Assembly (NCBI GenBank): GCA_002256145.1
Contig: NKIP01000054.1
Coordinates: 1-64,000 of the forward strand
Direction of reading: 5' to 3'
Length of the DNA stretch: 64,000 bases
Source of the DNA: Comamonadaceae bacterium PBBC1
GTDB lineage: Bacteria > Pseudomonadota > Gammaproteobacteria > Burkholderiales > Burkholderiaceae_C
Shown here: one piece after another, positions 16,769 through 25,096 of the stretch
Layout: each line of letters opens with the position of its first letter
Position numbering within the stretch: the first letter of the stretch is position 1
Program-made: the position numbers and the translations under genes
Notes under the pieces: model-generated
What the model was told of the DNA's origin: nothing
Database searches by the model: none
Seen by the model: the letters and a program-made list of their open reading frames with translations, nothing else

Positions 16769-17598
16769 AGTGAACTCCAGGCAAACAGGCGGCGGTTGAG
16801 CGCTTTGAACGCAAAGTCAGACACCAGACCGATCAAGCCGATGACGATGATGCCGAAGATGATCTGGCCCGTGTTGAGCAGCGCCTGGCTGTCGGTGATC
16901 ATGTGGCCAATGCCCGAAGACGAGCCAATCAACTCGGCCACGATCACATAGGTCCAGGCCCAGCCCAGCACCAGTCGCAAAATTTCAGCGATCTCGGGTG
17001 CCGCACCCGGAATCAACACACGCTTGACGATGCCCGCCGGGTTGGCCCCCAAGGTGTAGGCGGCTTCGACCAGGTCACGCCGCGCCGCGCCCACACACAC
17101 CGCCACCATCAGCACGATCTGAAACACCGAGCCGATGAATATCACCAGCACCTTTTGCAATTCGCCAATGCCTGCCCACAAGATCAGCAATGGGATGAAG
17201 GCCGACGCAGGCAAATAGCGGCAAAAGGACACAAAGGGTTCGAGGAAGGCCTCTACCCCCTTGTGCGCCCCCATGGCAATGCCCAAAGGCACAGCGATCA
17301 GGCTGGCCAAAATGAAGCCGGCCAGCACGCGCCAGATGGTCATGCCGATGTCGAACATGAAGTTGAATTCGGTGAACAAGAGCACCGCCTCTTGCACCAT
17401 GGTCACCGGGCTGGCCAAAAAGGTGGGCGACACATAACCGCCCAGCGTGAAGAACGCCCAGACAGCAAAAAACAAAATGAAAAAACCAATGCCCAGCACC
17501 CACCGCGACTGCGCACGCACCGGCTCCAGCGGGGCCAGTGCGCGGCGGCGTGGCCGCACGGTGGTCGGGCGTGTCGAAGTCGGGTGTGTGGTGGCCAT
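16765..17598 (-). CDS. NitT/TauT-type ABC importer, permease
   Basis: The 277-residue protein has an Arg/Pro-rich cytoplasmic N-terminus and about six membrane helices. The conserved inner loop contains AAYTLGANPAGIVKRVLIPGAAPEI. The ATG at 17598 is chosen: it lies four bases after the binding-protein stop, and an upstream start would run into that gene. It forms the membrane channel of the importer with the ATPase at 15986. Confidence 0.9.
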   Translation of the reverse strand: MATTHPTSTRPTTVRPRRRALAPLEPVRAQSRWVLGIGFFILFFAVWAFFTLGGYVSPTFLASPVTMVQEAVLLFTEFNFMFDIGMTIWRVLAGFILASLIAVPLGIAMGAHKGVEAFLEPFVSFCRYLPASAFIPLLILWAGIGELQKVLVIFIGSVFQIVLMVAVCVGAARRDLVEAAYTLGANPAGIVKRVLIPGAAPEIAEILRLVLGWAWTYVIVAELIGSSSGIGHMITDSQALLNTGQIIFGIIVIGLIGLVSDFAFKALNRRLFAWSSL

Positions 17599-17602
17599 GG
17601 CT

Positions 17603-18568
17603 TTACTTGATGAAGCTGGTGTCAAACATGGCCGCAAAGTCGGTCGGCGCTTTGCGGATCACACCAGCCTCCAGCAAGATCGCTGCGGCGTCTTTCATGA
17701 AGCTTTGCAGCTCGCCTGCAAAAAACTTCTGGTTGGCCGCCTTGTCTTGCCAGCGCAGGAAAGCCGAGGACTTGGCAAAGGCTTCGCCGGTTTGTTTGAC
17801 TGCCGCGCCCATGATCTCATTGGACTTGGCTGGATCGGTTTTGATCATCTCCAGCGCGTCAAAGTAGGCATTGGCCAGGCTTTGTGCGGCCTTGGGGTTG
17901 GCCTTGAGCCACTCGGGGGCGCAGCCCACGGTGTCCATGACCATGGGGTAGTCGAGTGTGGTGGCCAAAATCTTGCCAGCCTGTGGGTTGGCACGCACGG
18001 TGGACAGGTAGGGCTCGTAGGTCATGGCGGCGTCGTTTTGACCGGCCACAAAGGACTGCGCAGCCGCCTGGGGTGACAAGGTGCTGAGCTTGACGTCTTT
18101 GAGGCTCATGCCGTTTTTGCTCAGCATCCAGGCCAGGCCAAAGAAGGGCGCAGTACCGGGGGCATCCACGCCAATGGTCTTGCCCTTGAGGTCGGCAAAG
18201 TTGTTGATGTTGCCGCGCACCGCGATGCCATCCGCACCAAAGGACTTGTCCATCTGGAAAATCTGAACGATGGGCACACCATTGGTGTTCCAGGCCACAT
18301 GCGTTTCCACTGTGGTGGCCGCGCACTGGATGGCCTTGGAAGCCAGGGCCAGGTGGCGGTCTTTCTGGGGGATCATTTTCAGCTCCACATCCAGGCCGTG
18401 TTTCTTGAACAAACCGGCCTTGTCGGCCAGGGTCAGCGGGGCAAAGCCGGTCCAGCCGGACATGCCCAAAGCGAGCTTGACCTCTTGGGCTTGCGTTGAA
18501 AAGGCCAGGGTGGCCGCGGTCGCACCGGCCAAGAGCAGCGAGGCGAATTTGACGTTTGACTTGCGCAT
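17603..18568 (-). CDS. NitT/TauT-type ABC importer, periplasmic binding protein
   Basis: The 321-residue protein has a signal peptide (cleavage probably after TQA near residue 27). The mature region is of SsuA/ThiY type: VKLALGMSGWTGFAPLTLAD, then the block NFADLKGKTIGVDAPGT. The ligand cannot be read from sequence. It is the first gene of the operon, behind a strong AAGGAG site and two HutC-type operators, so I infer a histidine-pathway compound (histidine, urocanate or a derivative) as cargo. Confidence 0.9.
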   Translation of the reverse strand: MRKSNVKFASLLLAGATAATLAFSTQAQEVKLALGMSGWTGFAPLTLADKAGLFKKHGLDVELKMIPQKDRHLALASKAIQCAATTVETHVAWNTNGVPIVQIFQMDKSFGADGIAVRGNINNFADLKGKTIGVDAPGTAPFFGLAWMLSKNGMSLKDVKLSTLSPQAAAQSFVAGQNDAAMTYEPYLSTVRANPQAGKILATTLDYPMVMDTVGCAPEWLKANPKAAQSLANAYFDALEMIKTDPAKSNEIMGAAVKQTGEAFAKSSAFLRWQDKAANQKFFAGELQSFMKDAAAILLEAGVIRKAPTDFAAMFDTSFIK

Positions 18569-18664
18569 GAAGGAACTCCTTGTTGTTGATCAAGCCTGCA
18601 CTTCAGATGCCGCAAATCGGCACTTGAACGGCAGGCACACAGCCATCACCGACACCCCATCAAA

Positions 18665-18678
18665 CCTGTATAGACAGG
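18665..18678. promoter_or_regulatory. HutC-type operator 1
   Basis: The sequence cctgtatagacagg has CCTGT and ACAGG arms. Its core GTATAGAC fits the HutC-subfamily GntR consensus yGTMTAKACr. It lies about 97 bases upstream of the importer operon ATG at 18568, and hutC is encoded in that operon's neighbourhood. Confidence 0.6.
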
Positions 18679-18797
18679 ATGGGTCCAAAAAAATTGCTGT
18701 TCGCGTGCAGGACACAACATCTTTCCCAACATTCGCACCAGCACTGTGCATCATGAGCCCAGACGCCCCAAAGGGTATCGGGAATTGCACCATCTTG

Positions 18798-18809
18798 CTG
18801 TCTATACAA
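18798..18809. promoter_or_regulatory. HutC-type operator 2
   Basis: The sequence ctgtctatacaa contains TGTCTATACA, the exact reverse complement of the core of operator 1, and also fits yGTMTAKACr. The two sites are about 130 bases apart, which could allow looping or control of two promoters. Confidence 0.55.
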
Positions 18810-18891
18810 ATAGGTGTTATGGATGACCTTGAAGCACAGCAAGGCGCGTGCCAAGCCAGGTCGGCCAGCAGTTGTGTCGTTGCTTTGACTT

Positions 18892-18967
18892 TGCAGGAGC
18901 CCAAGCTGTGGGCGATGGTTTGATGTGGCGGTACGCGTGCAATCGCCCACAGGGTGGGCTCCCACAA
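18892..18967. repeat. REP-like inverted repeat, family A
   Basis: The element has the arms tgcaggagcccaagctgtgg and ccacagggtgggctcccaca, with gcgatgg and aatcgc extending the stem and a centre of about 25 bases. It is the same family as at 14953. Confidence 0.8.
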
Positions 18968-19008
18968 AAACCACCATTGCCCACTACAGGAGTCGCCCCC
19001 TGCGCGGA

Positions 19009-20598
19009 TCAGCGGGCCGCCGCCTTGATCAGGTCCGCCGCTTTTTCGGCCAGCATGATGGTGGGCGCGTTGGTGTTGCCGCTGGGCACGCAGGGCATGA
19101 CCGAGGCGTCGACCACGCGCAAACCGGGCACGCCGTGCACGCGCAGCTGGGCATCGACCACCGCCAGGGGGTCTGAGCCCATGCGGCAGGTGCCCACGGG
19201 GTGGTAGATGGTGTCGGCGTTTTCACGAATCCACTGGGACAGCTGTGCATCGTTTTGCAAACTGGCCGATGCCCGCGATTCGCGGCCATAAGCGCTCAGG
19301 GCGGGGGCTTGCAAGATGCGCCGGGCTTGGCGCACGCCTGCGATCATTTGCGCCATGTCATCGGCATGGGTGAGGAAGCGGGGATCGATCAAGGGCGAGG
19401 CGTTGGCATCGGTGCTGGCCAAGCGCACGGTGCCCCGGCTTTGGGGTTGCAGCAAGCACACATGCAGCGAAAAACCGTGACCCCAACTGGGCGTGCGGCC
19501 GTGGTTGACCAGCTTGCCCACCACAAAATGCAGCTGAATGTCGGGTCGGGCTTGCTCGGGTGAGCTTTTAAAAAAGCCGCCCGCCTCGGCAAAATTGGTG
19601 GTCAACAGGCCTTTTCGCTGCTGACGCCACTGCCACATGCCTTGCAGAATGTGCCAGGCCCCCATAGGCGAGACCCCAAACAATTCGGTGTGGGGCGCAT
19701 CGGCCACCAGCACCACATCGGGGTGGTCGTGCAGGTTTTCGCCCACACCTGGCACATCGCACTGCGTGGCCACGCCCATGGCCTGCAGGTGGGCACCCGG
19801 ACCGATTCCAGAGCGCATCAACAAGGCCGGGGACTGAAAAGCCCCGCCACTGACAATGATCTCGCGCCGCGCCCTCAAGCTGCGCTGGCTGCCGCCTTGC
19901 AGCACCTGCACTTGCCGGGCCTCACCACCTTCGAGCACGATGCGCTGCGCGGTCACACCGGTCATCACCTGCAAATTGGGGCGCTGGCGGTGGGGGGTGA
20001 GGTAGGCCTTGGCCGCACTGAAACGTTCACCGTTTTTGTGCGTCACCTGGTAGAGCCCCACGCCGTCTTGCCTGGCCCCGTTGAAGTCGGGGTTGTGCGC
20101 CCAGCCGGCCTGCACACCGGCCTCGACAAAGCGTTTGGAAAAAACGTTGGGGCTTTGCAGTTCGGCCACATTCAGGGGGCCGTTTTGCCCATGCCAGTCA
20201 TCGCTAAGGCGCTCGTTGTGCTCGGCTTTTCGAAAGTAGGGCAACACATCGGCCCAGCCCCAGCCGGGGTTGCCCATGGCCGCCCAGCGGTCGTAGTCGG
20301 CATGCTGGCCTCGGATGTAAACCATCGCGTTGGTGGAGCTGGAGCCACCCAAGGTGCGCCCCCGGGGCTGGTAACCGGTGCGGCCCAGCAAGCCTTCTTG
20401 GGGCACGGTGTTCAAGGGCTGGGACACACTGTTGATCAAGGGCATGGCCGCAATGCCGGCCGGGCAATGGATGAGCGGGCTGGTGTCGGGCGGCCCCGCT
20501 TCGAGCAAAGCCACCGTGACCGACGGGTCTTCACTCAGGCGTGCCGCCAGCACACAACCGGCCGAGCCCGCACCGACCACGATGTAGTCAAATTCCAT
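19009..20598 (-). CDS. GMC-family FAD oxidoreductase (choline dehydrogenase-like), copy 2
   Basis: The 529-residue flavoprotein is the same length as copy 1 (3305) and similar to it throughout. It has the GAGSAG FAD motif, LGGSSSTNAM, HPVGTCRMG and NTNAPTIM with the active-site His and Asn. It should oxidise a primary alcohol to an aldehyde. It lies downstream of the class II aldolase-like gene on the same strand and may be co-expressed with it under the Crp/Fnr-type regulator, next to the microcompartment operon. The ATG at 20598 sits five residues before the Rossmann motif. Confidence 0.85.
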   Translation of the reverse strand: MEFDYIVVGAGSAGCVLAARLSEDPSVTVALLEAGPPDTSPLIHCPAGIAAMPLINSVSQPLNTVPQEGLLGRTGYQPRGRTLGGSSSTNAMVYIRGQHADYDRWAAMGNPGWGWADVLPYFRKAEHNERLSDDWHGQNGPLNVAELQSPNVFSKRFVEAGVQAGWAHNPDFNGARQDGVGLYQVTHKNGERFSAAKAYLTPHRQRPNLQVMTGVTAQRIVLEGGEARQVQVLQGGSQRSLRARREIIVSGGAFQSPALLMRSGIGPGAHLQAMGVATQCDVPGVGENLHDHPDVVLVADAPHTELFGVSPMGAWHILQGMWQWRQQRKGLLTTNFAEAGGFFKSSPEQARPDIQLHFVVGKLVNHGRTPSWGHGFSLHVCLLQPQSRGTVRLASTDANASPLIDPRFLTHADDMAQMIAGVRQARRILQAPALSAYGRESRASASLQNDAQLSQWIRENADTIYHPVGTCRMGSDPLAVVDAQLRVHGVPGLRVVDASVMPCVPSGNTNAPTIMLAEKAADLIKAAAR

Positions 20599-20695
20599 GC
20601 TTGTTCTCCCTTTGAAAATTATTTTTTTCCTATCGCTGGCTGTGTTGTAGCCCATCCCGCTGACAAAAGGTTTTTATTTGATTGCCCACCCAGTG

Positions 20696-21499
20696 TCACA
20701 CCGCATAACCAGGTGACACCTTGTCCGCCAAACGCAGCATGGCAGGCCATTCTTTCCAACCCAGGGGACTTCGTCCCTCGGGGTATTCCCGCAGTGCGGC
20801 TTTGTTGAAGCCCAGGCGACTGATCTGCTCGGCCACGCCTTCTGGGGGAAAGTTCAACTCTTGCCCGCAGGCCATGGCGTCGAGTTGGGCCTGGCAGGCT
20901 TTTTCGAGGTGCCACATGCTGCTGAAGGCTTCGGCCACGGTGTAACCGACCACCAGCGTGCCGTGGTTGCGCAAGACCATGACCATTTTGTCGCCCAAGT
21001 CGTGGGCCAGTCGCTGGCGCTCGTCCAGTTGCACCGCCAGGCCCTCGGACTCGTGGTAGGCCACTTTGCCGTGGAACATCATGGCGTGCTGGCTCAGTGG
21101 CAGCAGGCCGCACTTGAGCATCGAGATCGCCATGCCAGCACGGGTGTGCAGGTGCAGCACGCAATGGGCGTCGTCGCGTGCGGTGTGGATGGCGCTGTGG
21201 ATCACAAAGCCGGCGCGGTGCACATCGTGCGGGCTGTCACCGACCTTCTGGCCATCGCTGTCGATCTTGACCAAGCTGGAGGCGGTGACCTCGTCAAAAG
21301 ACCAGCCAAAGGGGTTGATCAAAAAGTGCTCGGTGCCTGGCACGCGCAGCGAAATGTGGGTGTAGATCAGATCGGTCCAGCCGTGGTGCCCCACCAGTCG
21401 GTAACAAGCGGCCAGGTCGATGCGTGCCTGCCACTCCTGGGGTGACATGTGGGCCGGTGCCGGGGCGTGGCCGCAGGGCTGCGCGGGGGAGGGGGTCAT
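20696..21499 (-). CDS. Class II aldolase/adducin-family protein
   Basis: The 267-residue protein has the class II aldolase fold: HGWTDLIYTHISLRVPG near residue 40, VLHLHTRAGMAIS with metal-ligand His residues, and MVLRNHGTLVVG with the third metal His. The active-site acid of true aldolases is not obvious, so it could be an epimerase, decarboxylase or binding protein. The start ATG follows a strong AAAGGAGAG site. Its neighbours are GMC copy 2 and a Crp/Fnr-type regulator. Confidence 0.8.
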   Translation of the reverse strand: MTPSPAQPCGHAPAPAHMSPQEWQARIDLAACYRLVGHHGWTDLIYTHISLRVPGTEHFLINPFGWSFDEVTASSLVKIDSDGQKVGDSPHDVHRAGFVIHSAIHTARDDAHCVLHLHTRAGMAISMLKCGLLPLSQHAMMFHGKVAYHESEGLAVQLDERQRLAHDLGDKMVMVLRNHGTLVVGYTVAEAFSSMWHLEKACQAQLDAMACGQELNFPPEGVAEQISRLGFNKAALREYPEGRSPLGWKEWPAMLRLADKVSPGYAV

Positions 21500-21601
21500 G
21501 GAAGGCTCTCCTTTGGGGGCGTGGCAGAACAGTTGGTCCAGCAAGGTGGCTTTTTACTGTATCAGGGCCCGGCCAAAACCTGGTGCCTTGGGCGACCGGT
21601 T

Positions 21602-22309
21602 TCACGGCCCGGGCGGCGCACGCAGCAACACGATGTTGCGGTAGCCCAGCCGTATCAGGCCTTTGTCCTGAAAGCGTTGCAGCTGCTGGTTGACGCGTTG
21701 GCGCGAGGCCATGGCGGCCTGGGCCAGGTCCGATTGGCTCACGCGCAGCTGCACGCCGTCGGCCACTTGCACGCTGTTGAACTTGGCAATGCGCTCCAAA
21801 GTGGCCCACACGCGCTGTTCCAGCGTGTGCATGCCCTGGTCGGCCAGGGTGTCAAACAGCTGGTTGATGCGCAAACCCAAAATGCGCAGCAGGTCCACCG
21901 CCACGGTGGCGTCCTGGCTGATCAGCCCCAGCAGTTTGGCCCGCTCGATGTGCAGCACCTGGCTGGGGCCGGCCGAGACCAGATCGGCCGGGTAAGTGGT
22001 TTCTGCAAACACCGAACTCAAGCCTGAAATCTCGCCGGGCAGCATCCAGCGCAGCAGTTGTTCTTCGCCTTCGGGGGTGGTCACGCTCACGCGCAAGCGG
22101 CCTTTCATGAGCAGCAGCGCGGTCGAGATGGACTGCCCCCGGCTGAGCACCACTTGCCCCTCTTGCCAATGGCGCAGCACGCCAATGCCCAGCAGGGCTT
22201 GGGTCGAGCGTGGCGTCAAGGCCGAGTTCACGGACCACGTCTGCGACAGGGCCTCCACATCCATGTTTTTGAAGGCCCGGCCACGGGCGTGAGGGGGTGC
22301 TGAATTCAT
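21602..22309 (-). CDS. Crp/Fnr-family transcriptional regulator
   Basis: The 235-residue protein has a cyclic-nucleotide-binding-type beta barrel (about 40-150, with EGQVVLSRGQSIS and LPGEISGLSSVFAE) and a C-terminal winged helix (VSQSDLAQAAMASRQRVNQQLQRFQDKG). No Fnr-type N-terminal Cys cluster is visible, so it probably does not sense oxygen through iron-sulphur. The effector is unknown. It faces the microcompartment operon across about 175 bases and probably controls one or both sides. Confidence 0.85.
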   Translation of the reverse strand: MNSAPPHARGRAFKNMDVEALSQTWSVNSALTPRSTQALLGIGVLRHWQEGQVVLSRGQSISTALLLMKGRLRVSVTTPEGEEQLLRWMLPGEISGLSSVFAETTYPADLVSAGPSQVLHIERAKLLGLISQDATVAVDLLRILGLRINQLFDTLADQGMHTLEQRVWATLERIAKFNSVQVADGVQLRVSQSDLAQAAMASRQRVNQQLQRFQDKGLIRLGYRNIVLLRAPPGP

Positions 22310-22383
22310 GTTGGACAAAGAAATGGCCCTGTGGGCGGGAAGGGGAGTCGGAAGGTGAGCGATTTTGAGTGCTTTCCCTTAAA

Positions 22384-22401
22384 TTGTCACATCAGAAACA
22401 A
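22384..22401. promoter_or_regulatory. Possible operator for the Crp/Fnr-type regulator
   Basis: TTGT and ACAA arms are separated by ten bases in the divergent promoter region. A second, wider inverted pair surrounds it: TGAGCGAT at 22356-22363 and ATCGCTCA at 22408-22415. It is a pattern match only. Confidence 0.3.
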
Positions 22402-22483
22402 TTCGTGATCGCTCAGGGGATTTAAATCGGGCACACAGAGTTTGACGGTGATCAAGCCAGTACCCCAACCCCATGGAGACGAC

Positions 22484-23488
22484 ATGACCTTATCTGCCCC
22501 CGCCTTGCTGCGCACCGCCCTTGGTGCCCTTGCCCTGTCGCTGAGCGCCAACGCCATGGCGCAAACCCAGACCTTGCGCATCCAGGACTATCCTGGCCTG
22601 GGCAACATGATCGTTCGTGTGGCGGCTGCCAACGGCTACTGCGAAAAGAACGGCCTCAAGTGCGAACTCAAAACCATTCCTGCAGGCCCCTTGGGCATCC
22701 AGACCCTGATGGCGGGTGACATTGACGTGGCCTTTGGCCCGGCCGAAGTGGTGATTCAGGCGGCCAACAAAGGTGCCGACCTCAAGATCATTGGCAACGC
22801 GGCGCGTGACAACATCTTCTTTTTGATGGCCGGTGCCCACACCGAAACGCCCAATGCCGCCAAAGGCTACCCCGCCGTGATGGCCGACCTCAAGGGCAAA
22901 AAGATTGGCGTCACCGCCCGGGGCTCCGGCGCTGAATTCCAGTTGCTCGACATGCTCAAGGGCGCTGGCCTGTCGGGCGCTGATGTGACCATCGTGCCCG
23001 TGGGCGCACCCAACACCGCCTTGCCCGCCATTGCCAACAAGCAAATCGACGCCGTGATGCTGTTCGCCCCCATGGACGGTTTTTGCGCGGCCATGAAAAT
23101 TTGCCGCGTGATTGTGGACCCCCGCAAAGGCGAAGGCCCCAAGGAAATCACCCAGCTCAACGGGGCCTCTGGCCCGATGACGGTGCGTGGTGACTATGCG
23201 CAAAAGAACAGCGCCACGCTGGACGCATTTGCCAAGGCCATGCGCGAGTCCGAAGCCTTCATCCAAAACCCTGCCAACTTTGCGGCCGTGCTCAAGGTGA
23301 TCAACGACACCTTCAAGATCGAAGGCCCTGCAGGCGCTGCGGCGGTCGAGGCCTCTTTGCGCAACTCAATTGGGGGTTCCAAATTCTCGCTGGACCCCAA
23401 AGCCTTGCAGCATGCGGCCGATTACCTGCACAACACCAAGCAAATCGACAAGAACTTCGACACCAGCAAGATCTTGCAACTGCGCTGA
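22484..23488 (+). CDS. NitT/TauT-type ABC binding protein of the microcompartment operon
   Basis: The 334-residue protein starts at an ATG after GGAGACG and has a signal peptide cleaved after AMA (about residue 23). The mature part follows the SsuA/TauA-like pattern (LRIQDYPGLGN, TLMAGDIDVAFGPAEVV, DLKGKKIGVTARGSGA). Cys residues near positions 57 and 62 could form a disulfide. It is the first gene of a plus-strand operon reaching to 30592, so it probably collects the compound that the microcompartment processes. TauA-like kinship and the TauD-like enzyme downstream make a sulfonate or amine a possibility, not a conclusion. Confidence 0.88.
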   Translation: MTLSAPALLRTALGALALSLSANAMAQTQTLRIQDYPGLGNMIVRVAAANGYCEKNGLKCELKTIPAGPLGIQTLMAGDIDVAFGPAEVVIQAANKGADLKIIGNAARDNIFFLMAGAHTETPNAAKGYPAVMADLKGKKIGVTARGSGAEFQLLDMLKGAGLSGADVTIVPVGAPNTALPAIANKQIDAVMLFAPMDGFCAAMKICRVIVDPRKGEGPKEITQLNGASGPMTVRGDYAQKNSATLDAFAKAMRESEAFIQNPANFAAVLKVINDTFKIEGPAGAAAVEASLRNSIGGSKFSLDPKALQHAADYLHNTKQIDKNFDTSKILQLR

Positions 23489-23516
23489 TCGCTGCACGAC
23501 CTGACCCCCTGATTGC

Positions 23517-24317
23517 ATGAGCGGAGCACCTGAATTGAGCGCAACGTCCCTGGCCATCGCTGCCGATGGCGTGCACCTGAGCTTCGATGGCACCAACCAG
23601 GTGTTGTCCGATGTCTCGCTGCACGTCCGTCAAGGCGAGTTCGTATCCTTGGTCGGCCCCAGCGGCTGTGGCAAAACCACGCTGCTGAACCTGGCCGCCG
23701 GGCTGGTGGCGCACACCGGCAAGGGCAGTTTGACCGTGGGTGGCCAAGCGCCACGCCAAGGCAACCCGCAGGTCGGTTACATGCTGGCCCGCGACAGCCT
23801 CATGCCCTGGAAAACCGCTTTGGGCAACGCCATGTTTGGCATGGAAGTGCGCGGCGTGCCGCGTGCCCAGGCCGAAGAACGTGCCCGCGCCATGCTGCAA
23901 GAAGTGGGTCTGGCGGGTTTTGAAAACGCTTTGCCCAAGGCCCTCTCGCATGGCATGCGCCAGCGGGTGGCCCTGGCCCGCACCTTTGCCATGGGTTCGC
24001 CCCTGCTGCTGATGGACGAGCCTTTTGGGGCACTGGATGCACAAACCAAGCTGCAACTCGAAGACCTGCTGCTGCGACTGTGCCAGCAGTACAAACAATC
24101 GGTGTTGTTCGTCACGCACGACCTGTCCGAAGCGGTGGCCGTGTCGGACAGGGTGGTGGTCATGACCTCGCGGCCCGGTCGCATCGTGGCCGACATCCCC
24201 ATCGACCTGCCCCGCCCGCGCTCGATTCGCGAGCTGCAAAAAGACCCGCATTTCCATGAGCTGTATGCGCAGCTGTGGTCGCACCTTGAATCTGGCTGGA
24301 GCAAACATGAAGGCTGA
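23517..24317 (+). CDS. NitT/TauT-type ABC ATPase of the microcompartment operon
   Basis: The 266-residue ATPase has Walker A GPSGCGKTT, Walker B LLLMDEPFGALD and H-loop VTHDLSEA. The signature motif reads LSHGMRQR instead of the usual LSGGMRQR, with His at a position normally Gly. The motif is otherwise intact, so I expect function. It follows the binding-protein gene by 28 bases and overlaps the permease gene by 11. Confidence 0.9.
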   Translation: MSGAPELSATSLAIAADGVHLSFDGTNQVLSDVSLHVRQGEFVSLVGPSGCGKTTLLNLAAGLVAHTGKGSLTVGGQAPRQGNPQVGYMLARDSLMPWKTALGNAMFGMEVRGVPRAQAEERARAMLQEVGLAGFENALPKALSHGMRQRVALARTFAMGSPLLLMDEPFGALDAQTKLQLEDLLLRLCQQYKQSVLFVTHDLSEAVAVSDRVVVMTSRPGRIVADIPIDLPRPRSIRELQKDPHFHELYAQLWSHLESGWSKHEG

Positions 24318-25062
24318 CACCCTGCGCTGGGGCGGCGCCCACATCGTGTTCATCGCCGTGCTGCTGGCGCTGGGCGAGTGGCTCACCGTCAACCGCTGGC
24401 TGGACCCCACCTTTGTGGGCCAACCCAGTGGCGTCATCAAATTTTTGTGGAACAACATCGCCACGGGCAAGCTCTGGACCGACCTGGGCTGGACCATGGC
24501 GGGCACCCTGATTTCCTTTGCCTTGGGCAGCACGGCAGCCCTGGCCGTGGGCTTGTTGTTTGTGGCTTTTCCGAAGGTGGAGAAATTTCTCGACCCCTAC
24601 CTCAACGCCATGAACGTGATGCCCCGCATTGCGCTGGCACCGCTGTTCATTTTGTGGTTTGGCCTGGGTCTGGGCTCCAAGATCGCCGTGGGCTGCAGCT
24701 TGACCTTTTTCATCGTGCTGTCCAGCACGGTGGCCGGCATTCGCGGCGTGAGTCAAGACCACCTCACCCTGTGCAAAACGCTGGGTGCCAGCCCGGTGAC
24801 CACCTTTTTTCAGGTCACCTTGCCCGGCGCGGTGCCGGTCATTTTTTCGGGCCTGCGCCTGGGTCTGATCTACGCCATGTTGGGTGTGATCGGTGCCGAG
24901 ATCATCGCTTCCGAAAAAGGCCTGGGCCAATCGCTGGCCTATCTGGGCTCGACTTTTGAAGTCAATGGCGTGATGGCGCTGCTGCTGGTGCTGGCCCTCT
25001 TGGGCGTGGCCGTGGTGCGCACCATGACCTGGCTCGAAAAACGTTTGCTGCACTGGCAATGA
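24307..25062 (+). CDS. NitT/TauT-type ABC permease of the microcompartment operon
   Basis: The 251-residue inner membrane protein has about six helices. The coupling loop is LTLCKTLGASPVTTFFQVTLPGAVPVIFSG-like. The ATG at 24307 is inside the end of the ATPase gene, indicating coupling. With the ATPase and binding protein it forms one complete importer leading the operon. Confidence 0.88.
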   Translation: MKADTLRWGGAHIVFIAVLLALGEWLTVNRWLDPTFVGQPSGVIKFLWNNIATGKLWTDLGWTMAGTLISFALGSTAALAVGLLFVAFPKVEKFLDPYLNAMNVMPRIALAPLFILWFGLGLGSKIAVGCSLTFFIVLSSTVAGIRGVSQDHLTLCKTLGASPVTTFFQVTLPGAVPVIFSGLRLGLIYAMLGVIGAEIIASEKGLGQSLAYLGSTFEVNGVMALLLVLALLGVAVVRTMTWLEKRLLHWQ

Positions 25063-25096
25063 GCCGGGCTGCTTTGACACAACAAGGAGATTAATA

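Larger units (their letters stand above)
18569..19008. other. 440-base intergenic region with operators and a REP element
   Basis: The region separates two minus-strand operons. Its left part is the promoter region of the NitT/TauT-type importer and holds two HutC-type operators, at 18665-18678 and 18798-18809. Its right part holds a family A REP-like palindrome at 18892-18967. No protein-like frame was seen. Confidence 0.7.

Noticed and set aside
15089..16951. A 620-codon open frame on the plus strand
   Set aside because: It lies antisense to hutC and the ABC ATPase and permease genes, is His/Gly/Gln-rich without domain character, and arises from high-GC codon bias.
18892..18967. An intrinsic terminator for the upstream operon
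   Set aside because: The same palindrome occurs in many intergenic places without a T-run, so it is better described as a REP-like repeat, although it may still slow transcription.
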